Origin: Echiichthys vipera | Taxonomy: Eukaryota; Chordata; Actinopteri; Perciformes; Trachinidae | DNA length: 64,000 nt | Direction of reading: 5' to 3' | NCBI GenBank assembly: GCA_963691815.1 | Contig: OY829656.1 | Location: 3,319,910 to 3,383,909, forward strand | Shown: positions 25,428-40,230 of the stretch, piece by piece | Layout of the letters: each line of letters starts with the position of its first letter | Position numbering within the stretch: position 1 is the first letter of the stretch | Program-made: the position numbers and the translations under genes | The notes under the pieces: model-generated | Told to the model about the DNA's origin: nothing | The model's database searches: none | The model's input: the letters and a program-made list of their open reading frames with translations, nothing else

Positions 25428-26068
25428 CATCTCATCTCATCTTCATCCGCTTATCCGGGGTCGGGTTGCGGGGGCAGCAGCTTTAGTAGGGGACCCCAAA
25501 CTTCCCTTTCCCGGGCCACATTAACCAGCTCTAACTGGGGGATCCTGAGGCGTTCCCAGGCCAGTGTGGAGATCTAATCTCTCCACCTGGTCCTGGGTCT
25601 TCCCCGAGGCCTCCTCCCAGCTGGACGTGCCTGGAACACCTCCCTAGGGAGGCGCCCAGGGTTCATCCTTACCAGATGATCCTGAACCACCTCAACTGGC
25701 TCCTTTCAACACAAAGGAGCAGCGGCTCTACTCCGAGTTCCTCACGGATGCTGAACTTCTCCCCCTCTCTCTAAGGGAGACTCCAGCCCCCCTCCTGAGG
25801 AAACACATTTCAGACGCTTGTACCCGCGACCTCATTCTTTGGGTCCTGACCCAGCTTTCATGACCACAGGTGAGGGTAGGAACCAAGATTGACCGGTAGA
25901 TCCAGAGCTTTGCCTTCCTCAGCTCTCTTTTCGTCACAGCGGTGCGGTAGAGCGACTGCAGCACCGCCCCCGCTGCTCCGATTCTCCGGCCAAACTCACG
26001 CTCCATCGTCCCCTCACTGGTGAACATGATCCCAAGGTACTTGAACTCCTTCACTTGGTGTCAGGACT
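25428..26068 (-). pseudogene. Rex3/RTE-like LINE, 5'-truncated, with reverse transcriptase C-terminal frame
   Basis: The longest of the LINE copies with 46129-46810. A 108-residue open frame (26054-25728) carries FKYLGIMFTSEGTMER, GRRIGAAGAV and LWIYRSILVPTLTCGHESWV, a conserved C-terminal region of RTE/Rex-type reverse transcriptases. The low-coordinate end has the catctcatct tail that reads gatga-type on the element strand. The 5' portion with the catalytic domain is missing, so it is inactive. Confidence 0.85.
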
Positions 26069-26647
26069 CATTCTCTTTTTGAAAAACTGCAGATTGAGTC
26101 GTATCAAACGAAACCAATACCAAGAAAATACAGCCGAAGATAGATAATGTTGTTGCTCAAGTAAATATAAATAACTAACACCCATGAAAAAACACTTTGA
26201 ATAATAACTAAACATGAAAACAGTTGAAATCTTCAAGTGAAATATGCGTAACCTTTAACATTTAGTCCTCTGCGGTGTCTTTTTCACACGACAACACTGT
26301 TGTCAGCTAATTCTGTTGGCCTGTTAAGCTCTCTTGTTAAGATGAATTCATAAATACATATCTTGTGTTTATTCTAATGTAAAAATTAGAAATGAATGAC
26401 TTCATTAAAATTAATTAAACTGATGGAAGTCCATTTTAATGTCTCTTAGTTTTGCCTGCAGTCGGTTTCTCAGGTTAGTCGTCGTGTGTTTAAAACATGC
26501 ATTTGCGATTTGCACTCTAAATAATTACTCTGTATAAATGAGAGTTGAGGGAGAGAAGTTTTGTATTTCGATAATTAATCCCATTAATAATGTTTATGTG
26601 TTTGTGTTTGTGGGAAAATTAACCCAAAAGGACAACGTGCTCCGCAG
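26069..26647. other. no gene seen
   Basis: AT-rich intergenic DNA. Confidence 0.4.
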
Positions 26648-26836
26648 TATATGGCGGTGTATGGCTGTATAAGATGGTAGATGGCAGTAGGTGGCGGTAG
26701 GTGGGGGTAGGTGGCGGTAGGTGGCGGTATATGGTGGTGTATAGCTGTATAAGATGGTAGATGGCAGTAGGTGGCGGTAGGTGGCGGTAGGTGGCGGTAG
26801 ATGGCGGTAGATGGCGGTGTAAGGCGTAATATGGCA
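26648..26836. repeat. ggtggcggta minisatellite
   Basis: Degenerate 10-bp units (gtaggtggcg, gtagatggca, gtatatggtg). A higher-order repeat is visible because gctgtataagatggtagatg occurs twice. Confidence 0.9.

Positions 26837-28863
<2,027 letters not shown>

Positions 28864-28944
<81 letters not shown>
28864..28944. repeat. TG microsatellite, 40 repeats
   Basis: Pure (TG)n of about 80 bp. Confidence 0.98.
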
Positions 28945-28949
<5 letters not shown>

Positions 28950-30539
28950 GAAACTGTCAGTTCCCAGACAGACAGCACAATGATACAGATGATCCATGGA
29001 TTATTAATGTATTTCCACCTCTCTGTCTGCTCCTAATGGCATCTGATAGATCCACTGCACCCGACTCACATCCAATCAGAGCAGAGCGGTCTCTGACGCA
29101 GACTCATTTTACAGCTGAATGGAAAACTGAAATTCACGTTAAACACAAAGGGAAAATATCCTTTACCCACGTGTTGTTTCCTTTCTGAGCTTTGCCTCCA
29201 CGCTGTTAGCACGTCACACGCTTCACTCATCTGATTGGTTGGTTTGGCCAGTATGTTGGTGACAGCCGGATGGTTTATCCAATCACAAACCAGGATTTTC
29301 ACCCCTTCCCCAAAGATCTCCAAACCAGAGTTCAGATGGATCTGCTGAGACAATGCATATTATGGAAATCAATCCATCTGGAGGAGTCAGGTTACGGAAT
29401 ATGTGCCGGACTCTCTCCATTAAAAAACTAAAAAGACATAAAAACAATTAGCCCTATGTGTTCATAGCAAATATGATTTATTATGCTCAACCATGATGGA
29501 CTGTAATTATCTTACGTTCCATTTCTTTGCCTGTGTTGTTTGTTATCTGCTCTTTCTACATTATGCAAAATTAATATACAACTATTTTACCGTTTTTATC
29601 CAGTGCAGTATTCATTGTGCCTGGAGCCTCTGTGAGCAAGTGTTTCCATGCCGAAACAATTATACAACTTCAAGTTTAACAGCATATAAATGTCTTTTTT
29701 CAGTGTACAGCAGCATTGAGATGATGTGGTTGAGATGAAAACGATAAAGGCCTTGAAACGCTAAAGAATTACAGGGAAACCAGATCAGACGGTTCCTCCT
29801 GAATGTAAATGTGACATGAGCTCCTGCACAGCCGGTGGCCTTTACAGCGCACATCTAAAAAAAAAGACATTTTACAACGAGAGACACAAAAATACAGAAG
29901 GAAACAACAGGGTGAGCGACTCATTTGCATGCATCCTCAAAAATAAACCATCCATAATGCATGACGTGTCGCACGAAAGAGCATCGAAACTCAAAGTCAC
30001 TTTTTATCTTTTTCTCTTGGCCCAAGTTTCCTTTTCTCTCTCTCTCTCTCTCCCTCTCTCTCTCTCCCTCCCTGTCGCTGCATTTATAACAGCAAGTAAC
30101 CCCAGCGAGATGAATGAGGAGAATCTTCTCTCTCCTCTAGGACAAAGACTCGTGCAGGAATCTGGGTCACGGCTTAACCCCCCGCCGACACCCTGCCATC
30201 GCCGCCCGGCTCTTTCTCATTCAGCTCAGGGGTTGCTGGAGATCTTGCAGGAGGAGGATGGCTCTTTTCCCCGCGCACGCTGCCAAAAATCTGCCTGGCA
30301 CGAGAAGGATGTTCTTAAAAAACATGCCAACGACGGTAAACATGTCGTTCCGCCAAGTCCGGGCCAATCGGGAACGAATATGTCACCTTGTTTTCAGCTG
30401 TTGAGTACACTTCGCTCTGGAGCCGAGCAGCTGCGGTCTGAAAGGCAGAGCGTAGCGGAGAGGAGCAACATTTACCCAAGTTTTGTCTGCGAGTAGATCA
30501 GCGATGTCGTGTTTGTGTGTGACTCATTGGGTATTAGTT
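28945..30539. other. no confirmed gene; one unexplained 226-codon frame
   Basis: A frame at 29816-30496 (plus) starts with ATG and runs 226 codons, passing through a CT-rich tract at 30034-30070 that encodes Ser/Leu repeats. No domain or family is recognised and the codons do not look selected. Treated as unproven. Confidence 0.35.
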
Positions 30540-31065
30540 TATTTAAAAGGGGACAGTGCAATTTCATAAAACACATGATTACACGTGGTTAAAAAAGCCA
30601 GAATCAGCCAGAAGGCCAGTTTTCATCTGTACTCCCCCGGCCATGATGTGAACAGTCAAAATTACAATTTAAAAAAGAATAATTGAGAAGAAAAAAGCAC
30701 ACAATAGATGTACAATATAATACAAAATACATATGCAAACACTTAATGTACAATTAAGAAAGAAGACAACATCAAAACAGGCTTATCTTTTAGTGCTGAT
30801 GAGCCACATTTTCAGTTTGTTTGTGAAGGCCTTGTATGTTGTGAGCAGTTTAACCTCCTCGGGTTCTGAGGTCCACACATTCGCGCTCCTCACTGACCAC
30901 GCCGACTTACTGAAAGTGCTCCTGCGCAGAGGAACAGAAGAGTCGCCCCTGACAGAGCCTCGAGTGACACGCTCAAGGCTGTTTCTGTGGCTGATGAACT
31001 CTGCCAGAGGATCTGGAGCCAGTTTATGCAGCTCTCTATAGGCCCGTTTTAAGTCTGCAAATGTG
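30540..31065 (-). pseudogene. non-LTR retrotransposon ORF2 C-terminus and 3' UTR
   Basis: On the minus strand an uninterrupted run of about 93 codons (31065-30783, ending TAA) reads like the end of a fish LINE ORF2. It has LAPDPLAEFI, a TRGSVRGDSSVPLRRSTFSK segment with the R-GD-VP-R-S pattern, and a final FTNKLKMWLISTKR. A 240-bp AT-rich 3' UTR follows to about 30540. The clade (CR1/L2 or I-like) is not certain. It is 5'-truncated and inactive. Confidence 0.65.
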
Positions 31066-32703
31066 TGTGTGTGTTTTTTAACAGTGCACAGTGATGCTAG
31101 TGCCTAGGCTCATGGGCTGGGGGGAGTGGGGTAATGTGTTTTTCACCAGCAAAAGTTTCCTGCACACTGCAGTGGGAGAATAGAACATAAATGATTTATT
31201 TAGTTAAATAAGCTACTGACAAAGGGTTGTTGGGAGGGGTGTGCAACTGTTGTACTTTCTTTTTTGTCTGTCTGCAAAAAGTAAATAAAGAAGAAATTGG
31301 GGGGGAGGTGGGGGAGTGAAGTTGAAACACCCGGATCGCCCCCTGGTGGCTGTGTGCAGACTGACTCGTGATTGGTCTCGTAGGTGTACAGACGGGACTT
31401 TGATGGTGCCGCAGATTTGCAAAACGATAAGACGGCAGCGCCTGTATCTGGGATGTTTTGGCTTCACTTCTGTATATAAAGAGAGGAAGTGGAGACGTGT
31501 CTTGTCTCGGCCAAGCTGCTGGATACACACACGTCCTGACATTTTATCTCCCTGTGAAGTGTTTCTGGTTGACATCCTGGTAAACTCAATACATCTGCGT
31601 CCATCGAGTAGACACAGAGCATGATCATCCCATTGGAGGTTTGTGATCAATCTGAACCCAATGTGCACTCTCATTTCTGATCTGCGGCCCGACCCCACCT
31701 GAAATCAAACAACCCAGTCAGCAGAATAAAACGTTGGCATTGTACGTTTCTGCAAACCACACACACATGTTGAATCTCAGCTGCTGCAGTTCGTTCTCAT
31801 TTCCTGCTCGTAACGCAGCGACACAGTTCAAGTTGTGATCTCAAACAAAAACTATCAGGTTTCCGTATTAAGTGTCTTTGTGTGTGTAGGTGTGTGTTGT
31901 GCTTCTGTTTCTGTGGTAATCTGCTGAATGATTAATGCATGTTTTTGTGTGTGCACTACAGGGCGTGTGTGTGTGTGAGAGAGAATATGTGAGTGTGTGT
32001 GACTGTGCGTCCGTCACTGGAGAACAGATAAGCAGCTGAGACTCTGTTGCCTCCTGTTGGTGGTTTATGGAAACAAACACAATCAAGAGAAAATAAACAC
32101 AAAGTAAATGGCATAAAGAACAAGCTGTTCGTCCACAGAAGGAAGTTTCCATTGCCTTTTCCTCTGCAAAGCACGTACCACGCTGTGTTTCCATGCATCA
32201 AGTACAATTCCTGTAACCCCTGTATGGAAATACACCCTCTACATCAGAGCAGCAGTAGAATGTATTCCTAAAATACAGATAATATGCTAATGTTATCGTG
32301 CACACGCTATCAAGTTTCATGCATGCTGCAGGGTTTGTTCCTGTTACTTGAAGGCTCGATTCCAACACCTGCTTCCCCCAACCTGCCACCAATGTTCTCT
32401 CCTTCTTATAATTATGTTTCTTAACTGGAGGCTGAAAACCTGACAGAGTGCCTGCAAGGTCACTATCTTGTCTCCAGCTGTCTGTGCGTGCATGTGCGTG
32501 TGTGTGTGTGTGCGCGTGTGTGTGTGTGTGTGTAAGAAAGAGAGGGGGTGATGAGCCGATGATGACTCGCGGCTCTTGACAGCAAACAGGCGTACCCTTT
32601 CTAGTTTCAACGGTCATCAAGAGGCGGCCGCAATCAGCGAGCCATCGCCGTCACCTCGTCTGCCATGATTACCGCAGTGATTATGACACCAAACCACTAT
32701 CTT

Positions 32704-32753
<50 letters not shown>

Positions 32754-33720
32754 GTGTGTGTGCGTGTAAAACAGATTGAAATAGAACTGCCTGTCACTGA
32801 AAAGCCACTTCGAGTTCTCTGTTAAACTGCTAATGATGTGAAGGATTGGCGATGTCTGAGCTGCAGTAAGAACTGTTGAGATGGAGATGTAAGAATTAAT
32901 TAAATCCGTCTTTTCCATCTTTTATCTGCGCACAAACTACAAGACAAATGATTTGATCTACTACTACATGATGCTATGATGAGGTGCAGTAAAAGGCAGA
33001 GCTATAGTGGTCAGGTCTTCATGCACAGTTCATGTTATTCATGGTTTTAGTGATGATTTGGATGAAAACTGGACAAAATATGATTGAAATGTTAACACAG
33101 AAATGTTGTTTCAGCAGCGTCTTTTAACAATATTTCAGGTGGACCTACTTCAACATTAAAGGTGCCTCATTCTGCTCATTGTCATGTTCATACTTGGAAT
33201 ATTTATGTATAGGACCTTAAAAGGGTCTATACCAAAAATACAAGGCCTACTCCACACGAACACAGGTCATTTTGTAACTGAACTTTTTTAGCCCCCAGGT
33301 CTCTGCTGATGGTGGTGGTGCCTGCTGCCGTGGTCCTACATGACGCTTCCTGCTGCTATTATCACTGTTACACATATAAACTATCATTAGTTTAATGAAC
33401 TATAACATTTTGTAACCATAAAAACACCATCAGTGGTGTGTCTCGCTGTATCGTAGCTGCTATTACCCCTACTCATCATTGATCATATTTACCACCATAA
33501 TTATTATCATTGTCATATTCTGTCACCTTAGCTGTGCTTGTTTCCACTATTCTGCTGTATTAACTGTTATAACATATGAGTCATATTCAAATTACTATAG
33601 ATATTATTATAGTTACTGTTACGCTTTAGTTGCTTGCATCTCTGGAAGTGTGTCTGTCTTTGTCTCTCTGTCCATCTGTCCGTCTTGTCTCTCTCTCTCT
33701 CCTTCTCTCCCTCTCTCCGG
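31066..33720. other. no gene seen
   Basis: Intergenic. 31310-31540 carries a gatcgccccctggtggctg motif and nearby phrases seen in a common teleost repeat. Short TG tracts sit near 31960-32000 and 32500-32530, with a longer one at 32706-32766. Confidence 0.4.
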
Positions 33721-33723
33721 TGC

Positions 33724-33944
33724 AGACAGATGTGCGTCCTCCACAGAGCTGGGTCTGTCTGACGTTCCTGTCTGTTATAGTGAAGGTTTTCAACGCCACC
33801 GTACTCTACGGGGGAATTGTTGGGTCTCTGTAAATCATAAATAAGTCATAGAGTGTGGTCTTTACCTACTCTGTAAAGTGTCCTGAGATAACTTTTGTTA
33901 TGATTTGGCACTGTAAATAAAAGTGAATTGAATTGAATTGAATT
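33724..33944 (+). mobile_element. SINE/LINE 3' end with (aattg)n tail
   Basis: Contains gtcctgagataac, tgatttggcactgtaaataa and a gaattgaattgaatt tail typical of a widespread teleost retroposon. An inverted copy lies at 37803-37940. Confidence 0.8.
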
Positions 33945-33955
33945 AAAGAATACTT

Positions 33956-34166
33956 CCCGTCCACACCGTCGGTGCAATAAAAAAATATCTTCGTCCGCAT
34001 AAAACCGCAAAATCCGCCTCCGTCACCTGGTCACGTCTAGAGCTTTCCTCTGTTTTCCTGTCCACACATGACATGGAGCCCACAGCTGCGCTTACGTGCG
34101 GATGAAAGGCCAAACCGTGCAGAGAAACACACAGTTTCAAAATACCCTCGTTCGTGTGGACGGCCC
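33956..34166. mobile_element. possible MITE with cgtccacac ends
   Basis: cccgtccacac on the left and gtgtggacggcc on the right are inverted, and gtattttgaaa / aaaaccgcaaaa stretches resemble a known fish hAT-like MITE. No clear target duplication. Confidence 0.4.
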
Positions 34167-35307
34167 CTTAATCTACAGGTTTGATTCCTGTTGCAGTGAA
34201 CGTGACCAGCTGACAGGAAGTTAATAAGGACCCAGGCGGCTGCCTAGCAATGGAATTCTGTTAAAAAGGTCGATGTAACATGTTCATATGCTTAAAAAAC
34301 ACATTATTATTCTCTTCTGCTCACACTGTCTGTCCTAATAAACCTGCATTCATTCGTCTGAAATGCTCCGTTTTAGCGCCTGTCTCTAGAGCCAGTCTGC
34401 TCAGGTGACAGCAGCAGGGCTGAATAAGTGTCTCGGCAGATTTATCCAATTTCAGCCGCGAGACAAAAGTAATGACGAGGTTTTTGTTAAAAAAGATTTT
34501 CAATTAGCAGCCGGTGAACCGAGCTGTTGGAGGAGATTAGTGGTGGAACCGTCACCTGGGTGGTTTTTGGTTTCCTCCAAAATAATCTCCAAGGCAGGTT
34601 TTGTGTTTCTGAACCACGGTGTTGAATTATGCGTCTCCGAAAGCGTATTAAAAGAAATCAGGATGTGTGGGCAGAATGCAGATGTAGACAGCACATTTAA
34701 ATGCAGCGGTGGTGACCTGATCGTATTTGGATCCAGCCTGAAGACGACTGCATTTGCTTTAAATGCTTCTTAACGTAAATGAAAGGAACAAGAGCGAGGC
34801 TGTGTATGTACGTAGGTGTGTGTGTGTGGGTGTCGAGTGGAAAAAGACCTTTTTCTTCTTAATTATAACCCGCGGTGCCGTATCATTTAGAGACAATCAT
34901 AGAGCTTTGCAATATTAACACTGCAAATAATATTCATTATTACCACAGAGGTTAAAAATAGGAGCAGACTTGGAGCTACTTTAATATCAGCTCTGGCAGA
35001 ACGGTGTTACTCTGCACGCTGGTGTTCAGGCCGGAGGGACGAATGTGGAGTGGTGATGAGGGTGGAGGTTCATGGAGCAGTGGATTCATCTGTGCACCGG
35101 CCAGATGATTCACTCTGTGTCTTCAGTATTTCTTTAATGGTGATTTAATGTCAATTGCTCTAAAATCCCACTGTTTCCCAACATAAACATTGAGCTTTAT
35201 CAGCCGGAAATCCTGCATATGAGGGGACACTGTAAGAATCCGATCCTACCTTTAGCCTCCTATAAAGTGTCAGCAAAGCTTTTGTTTCATTTTCAGACTT
35301 TATACTT
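34167..35307. other. no gene seen
   Basis: Intergenic. The 122-codon frame at 34405-34773 has no family match by eye. Confidence 0.4.
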
Positions 35308-35688
<381 letters not shown>

Positions 35689-35773
35689 ATGATGGTTGAT
35701 GATTCAGACTGAGCACACACAGGGACCTCTTCACCCTGTCTTCTTAATTGCATGAGATGGAGTTGTGGTGTGG

Positions 35774-35870
35774 TGCGTGTGTATAGCATATGCGTCCGTG
35801 CGTGTGGCGTGCGTGCGTGCGTGCGTGCGTGCGTGCTTGCGTGTGTATAGCATATGCGTCCGTGCGTGTG

Positions 35871-35905
<35 letters not shown>

Positions 35906-35975
35906 TTCGTGCGTGCGTGCTTGCGTGTGTATAGCATATGCGTCCGTGCGTGTGGCGTGCGTGCGTGCGTGTTTG
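35774..35975. repeat. (GTGC)n arrays with a recurring 30-bp unit
   Basis: The phrase gtatagcatatgcgtccgtg occurs three times (near 35780, 35845 and 35929), each followed by gcgtgtggc and a (gtgc)n run of different length. Confidence 0.9.
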
Positions 35976-35985
35976 TGCATGTGGT

Positions 35986-36230
35986 TTAAATACCACTGAG
36001 CTTCTGGAACGACAGCAGGTGTCCAGCAGTGACATTTAGGTTTCTGTCCTTCACAGACAGACAGAGGGACGATCTCTGTGTTATTCAGAGAGTCTTTCCC
36101 GCTCTGCTGACGTGAAGAGAAATAAGAACGGATGAAGACAGAGAGGATGTATGAAACAGGGTTCAAGCAGGAGCACAGCAGAAAACAGGACTCACATATC
36201 TTCATTAAAATGAGAGAAAAATTGGGGTCA
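35986..36230. other. no gene seen
   Basis: Short unique stretch. Confidence 0.4.
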
Positions 36231-36762
36231 TTAGGCCTGTCACGATAACACATTGTGCTGGGCAATTAATAGTCCCAGAAATTATTGCGATAAGTGCTAA
36301 TATTGCTGTTTTGAGACCATTTTGAACTGATATAATGATATTGCCGTTAAATATCCAAAATAAATAAACAAAACAACCAAAAAGAAAAAATCAAATGGAC
36401 TCTCAGTCTATTTCAACAAAAAATGCACTTGAATAAAAACACACACAACCGAAACAATAAATAATTTGGAGGTTAATCATTCATTCATTCATCTTCAGCC
36501 TCTTGTCCCTGTCGGGGTCGCGGGGGGGCTGGAGCCGATCCCAGCTGACATCGGGCGTGAGGCGGGGTCCACCCTGGACAGGACGCCAGTCTATCACAGG
36601 ACACATAGAGACGAACAGAGACAGACAACCATTCACACCTACGGGTGATTTAGAGTCATCAATGAACCCAACACCTGCACGTCTTTGGACTGTCGCCGAC
36701 TGCTAGAAATAATGAAGACAAATAATATCACGATGGTCCGATCATATCGAGACAAACGTTAG
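36231..36762 (+). mobile_element. hAT-like element end, split by a SINE
   Basis: Begins ctgtcacgataac, contains agtcccagaaattattgcga and aaatggactctcagtctatt, and is matched inverted at 41053-41292. A SINE (36479-36694) interrupts it; 36695-36762 may be the continuation. Confidence 0.7.
36479..36694 (-). mobile_element. 5'-truncated tRNA-derived SINE
   Basis: (attc)n tail at the left, then the family body, ending abruptly at tctttggactgt. Same family as 7119-7452. Confidence 0.85.
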
Positions 36763-37802
36763 TTGTTAAAATTGCAGCCGTGTTATTGGTCACACAGTAG
36801 ATATGCTGCTCTCTGCTGCCTGGAAAGCCTCCTGACAACTGGGCTTTATTTTCATGCAGAGTTCGAGTTTTGGCTGATGACAGAAGTGAAACAGATGCGA
36901 CAGGAAAGGAGGAATCAATCAATCAATCAAAAATATTAGACATGGTTAAATGAAACAGCAATTTTAATCGAAACATATGAATACAAATTTGCAACACCTG
37001 CAGGTAAAAGTGTCACACATCCTGTCCGGTCTCTGCAGACCTGGTCCTGCCCCAGACCCTCACCTCATCTACCACCTGCTCCCTGTAAGGTCATTAGTCT
37101 CAGCGTGTATATTCCTCCCAGCCTCCTTTTTCATATTGTCGACTGTTAGGAAACTCCGGCCTGTTCCCTGGTTTTGTCTTTTAGTTTCACCTCTAGCTTG
37201 TTGTGGAAATGGATCAACAAACAGGATCAGCTTTTTCTCCGTGGTTTATTTAGACAAAGTATTTTTTCCTCTGCAGACAAAGATACGTTCAACCCTGCTT
37301 CCTCACAAAGCTCTGAGTTTAGCAGGAATGACCCCTGATCCACGCGGTGCTCGGTCTTTCAGATGAAGAGACAGGACGCGCTAAGCCTTGGTTGGGTGAC
37401 GTCTTTAGACCAAACAAAACATGCCTCAGACATTCTGACCCTCTCTCATCACAAGGTCTCTAACACAGGGTCCACATGCACAAATATGCCGTTATACCAT
37501 CATGAGTCCGTTATTTGCGTTATCCATAAAGAAGGTGAGACAGAGGAGATACTGAACTGTGTCTGACCTGACAAAACTATCATTATGAATTACAAATATC
37601 CACAATTCCCACAACGAGCTTCTGACTGATTTTCCGATTATTTATTAGGTAAAGGCAACAACAACCTCTGCGTTTCAGACTCACGTAATTCCTACAGTAT
37701 CCGTTCTTAAAGTTGCACTCCTTAAGATTTTGTATCTATTTAATTGTCTTTTAAGTTCCTATCTATAAAAGAGTGAGTTAAAAAAATGATATTTGATCAA
37801 TT
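36763..37802. other. no gene seen
   Basis: Intergenic; the 129-codon frame at 36977-37366 is unrecognised. (aatc)n occurs near 36915. Confidence 0.4.
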
Positions 37803-37940
37803 AAATTGAATTCAGTTTTATTTACAGTGTCAAATCAAAACAAGAGTTATCTCAGGACACTTTACAGAGTAGGTAAAGACCACACTCTATGACTTATTTA
37901 TGATTTACAGAGACCCAACAATTCCCCCGTAGAGTCCTGC
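37803..37940 (-). mobile_element. SINE/LINE 3' end, inverted copy of 33724-33944
   Basis: Reads as the reverse complement of the copy near 33.8 kb, from the attgaatt tail to the gtactctacggggga-like segment. Confidence 0.75.
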
Positions 37941-38006
37941 TCATCTGCAGTTACATCTCACCGCCACAGCGGACGCTAGAAACAAGGTACCTCGATTCTT
38001 AAGGAG

Positions 38007-38197
38007 TACTCCAGAGCCACTGTCCTGCATGTTTTAGGTTTCTCTCTGCTCCAACACACCTGATTCTGATGATGTGTTCGTTATCAAGCAGCTGAAGCTC
38101 GTCACAGGTTTGGAAATCGTTCAGGTGTGTTAGAGCAGGGAGAAACCTTAAACATGCAGGACGGTGGCCCTCCAGGAGCGGTATCGGGCAACCCTTG
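38007..38197. mobile_element. palindromic hAT MITE, left end truncated
   Basis: Second copy of the element at 42028-42241: agagccactgtcctgcatgt and its inverse near the right end. The left terminal ~22 bases are missing. Confidence 0.8.
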
Positions 38198-38282
38198 AGT
38201 ACAACTTTAAGGTCTCGGGAGAGCTTGTATTCAGACACCACCCCGACCTCCACCCTCTTCATGTGGTTTGGGATTTATTAAA

Positions 38283-38585
38283 TTATCCATCCATCATTTG
38301 CAACTGCTTGTCCTTAACGGGGAGAAGAGGTGGGGTACACCCTGAACAGGACGCTGGTCTATTACAGAGCACATGGAGTCAGACAACCATTCACACCTAC
38401 GAGGCAATTTAGAGTCATCAATTAACCAGGGGCTAACACCTGCACGTCTTTGGACTGTGGGAGGAAACCGGACAACCCATGCAGACACAGGGAGAACATG
38501 CAAACCCCACACAGGACACAACCCTGATTCGAACGAGGAACCCTCTTGCTGTGAGGCGACTGTGCTCACCTATACACCACCGCCC
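38283..38585 (-). mobile_element. tRNA-derived SINE, divergent, near full length
   Basis: Same family as 7119-7452 but older-looking, with many substitutions and a B-box altered to CGTTCGAATC. The tRNA-like head lies near 38540-38585. Confidence 0.8.
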
Positions 38586-39358
38586 TTTATTAAAGTATAT
38601 ATTATTATATCTATCATATTTAGATCCAGTCCAGCCACGGCCTTAACCCTCTACACACTGCCCACGTACACCATCAGAGGAAACACTGTGATGATGCACT
38701 CAGAGTCTGAACAGCTGAACCCGTAGAAGACACCTGTGGGGTTCAGGGTGCCGTCCCCTCTGTGGCCCCCGGGTGCCTCGGCTCCGTTTCAACTCCACTA
38801 CTGACTGAAGATGAAAAGAGCACGAAGAGAGACAGAAATACCAAGTCCACCGAACACAAGCACAAAGGAAAGCCCATTCTCTCTAATTTGGTTTTTTATT
38901 TCATCATGAAGCATTTGAGAGCGGCGCTCAGGACCCGACCCGTGGTCTGCTCAGAGGTTTTTTTTAGTTATGTAAGAATTAGAAGCTCGTTCTGTTGTTG
39001 AACTCACTGTGAGTGACTCAGGATATAGAAACGCAGGTGTATTTAACTGCCTCGACCTTCATCTTTTCATTTTGACCCAAATTAAATCAATTGAAGTGGT
39101 CTGATTAGTTCTGTCAGAGCCGTGTTTGTGTGTTTTTATAATAACTCTTTAGAAAAGTGCTCTCTTGGCTGCAATTACCACCTCAATCATAAAACACTCT
39201 GTTGCAAATGCAGCCCGTTTTAATCTTATGGCTTTTCCTCAGAGGCCGGTGATGACGCACACATTAAACAGCTTATCAGCAGTTGTTCTTCTCCACATTA
39301 ATATTAAAATGGAGTTCACAGTCATTCCTTATTAATGACGGGATGATTAATGATTTTC
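38586..39358. other. no gene seen; possible regulatory sequence
   Basis: Non-repetitive. 39040-39358 is AT-rich with several TAAT-type homeodomain cores (for example cattaatatta and ttattaatgacgg), which is compatible with an enhancer but is not evidence of one. Confidence 0.3.
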
Positions 39359-39362
39359 TTAA

Positions 39363-39917
39363 CCCTCCCGTTGCCCTTAAATTTGACTAACACCATTTAT
39401 TCTTGGGGTCAATTTGACCGTAGCAATTTAAACATCTGGAAAATGATCATAATCAATGTGTGACTCAGGTGAAGTCGGGTACTTTATGTTTTTATTTAAC
39501 AGAATGAAAAATATCACTGATGTTAAACTGCATGGAGGGATTTCTGTGTGTGTGTTTTAAAGTAAGTCTGTTATTTTAAGTGCTATTTTGTGTTATTTGT
39601 AACATCTGGAATGAAAGTAACGTCCGTTATCAAGGACAGCAGCATGAATTTGACCTCATATATTATTTGAATTGTAAAATAAACAATAATAATAATGATT
39701 AAATCATCCAGATTATCAAACTGACATGTACATGAAGTACATGTACGATAAGAACAATAAAAATATATATAATCATGATAATTTTAGGTTTTTTATGAGT
39801 TGTCCCCATAAAATGAGGAAAAGTCATAAATATAAAGCAAAAAATAAACAAAATTACATTATTTTAAGATGTTAAACATTAAATGGGGTCAAATTGACCC
39901 TTAGGAGAACAGGAGGG
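39363..39917. mobile_element. piggyBac-type MITE with TTAA target sites
   Basis: Bounded by TTAA on both sides (39359-39362 and 39918-39921). Ends are inverted (CCCTCCCGTT against CCCTCCTGTT), and ggggtcaatttgacc / ggggtcaaattgaccc lie just inside each end. 555 bp, AT-rich interior, no transposase. Confidence 0.85.
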
Positions 39918-39921
39918 TTAA

Positions 39922-40230
39922 GAGCAAAACAAAACAAAAAAACGAGGAGGGTGTGAGGGGGAGGTGAGCTGATAACAGACTCAACCTCGAGGTGAATGTT
40001 TGTGTGTGGACCCAGTCTTAAGTTCTTACCTCGTTTCAAACCTAATCAGCATTTCAGAAAACACGACACGCCGGAGAAAAGCTTCACCAGCGAACAGAGC
40101 ATCCGTCGTATGACATCGACAGGAGGACGGGAAACGGCTGCTTGGAGTGTACTCGAGCGTAGCTGCAACCGTGGACGAGTGAACGGCTTTTAGCTCCCCA
40201 CGTTAGCTTGTTTGCTAACTTTTTAAAAAA
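39922..40230. other. no gene seen
   Basis: Short intergenic stretch between two mobile elements. Confidence 0.4.
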
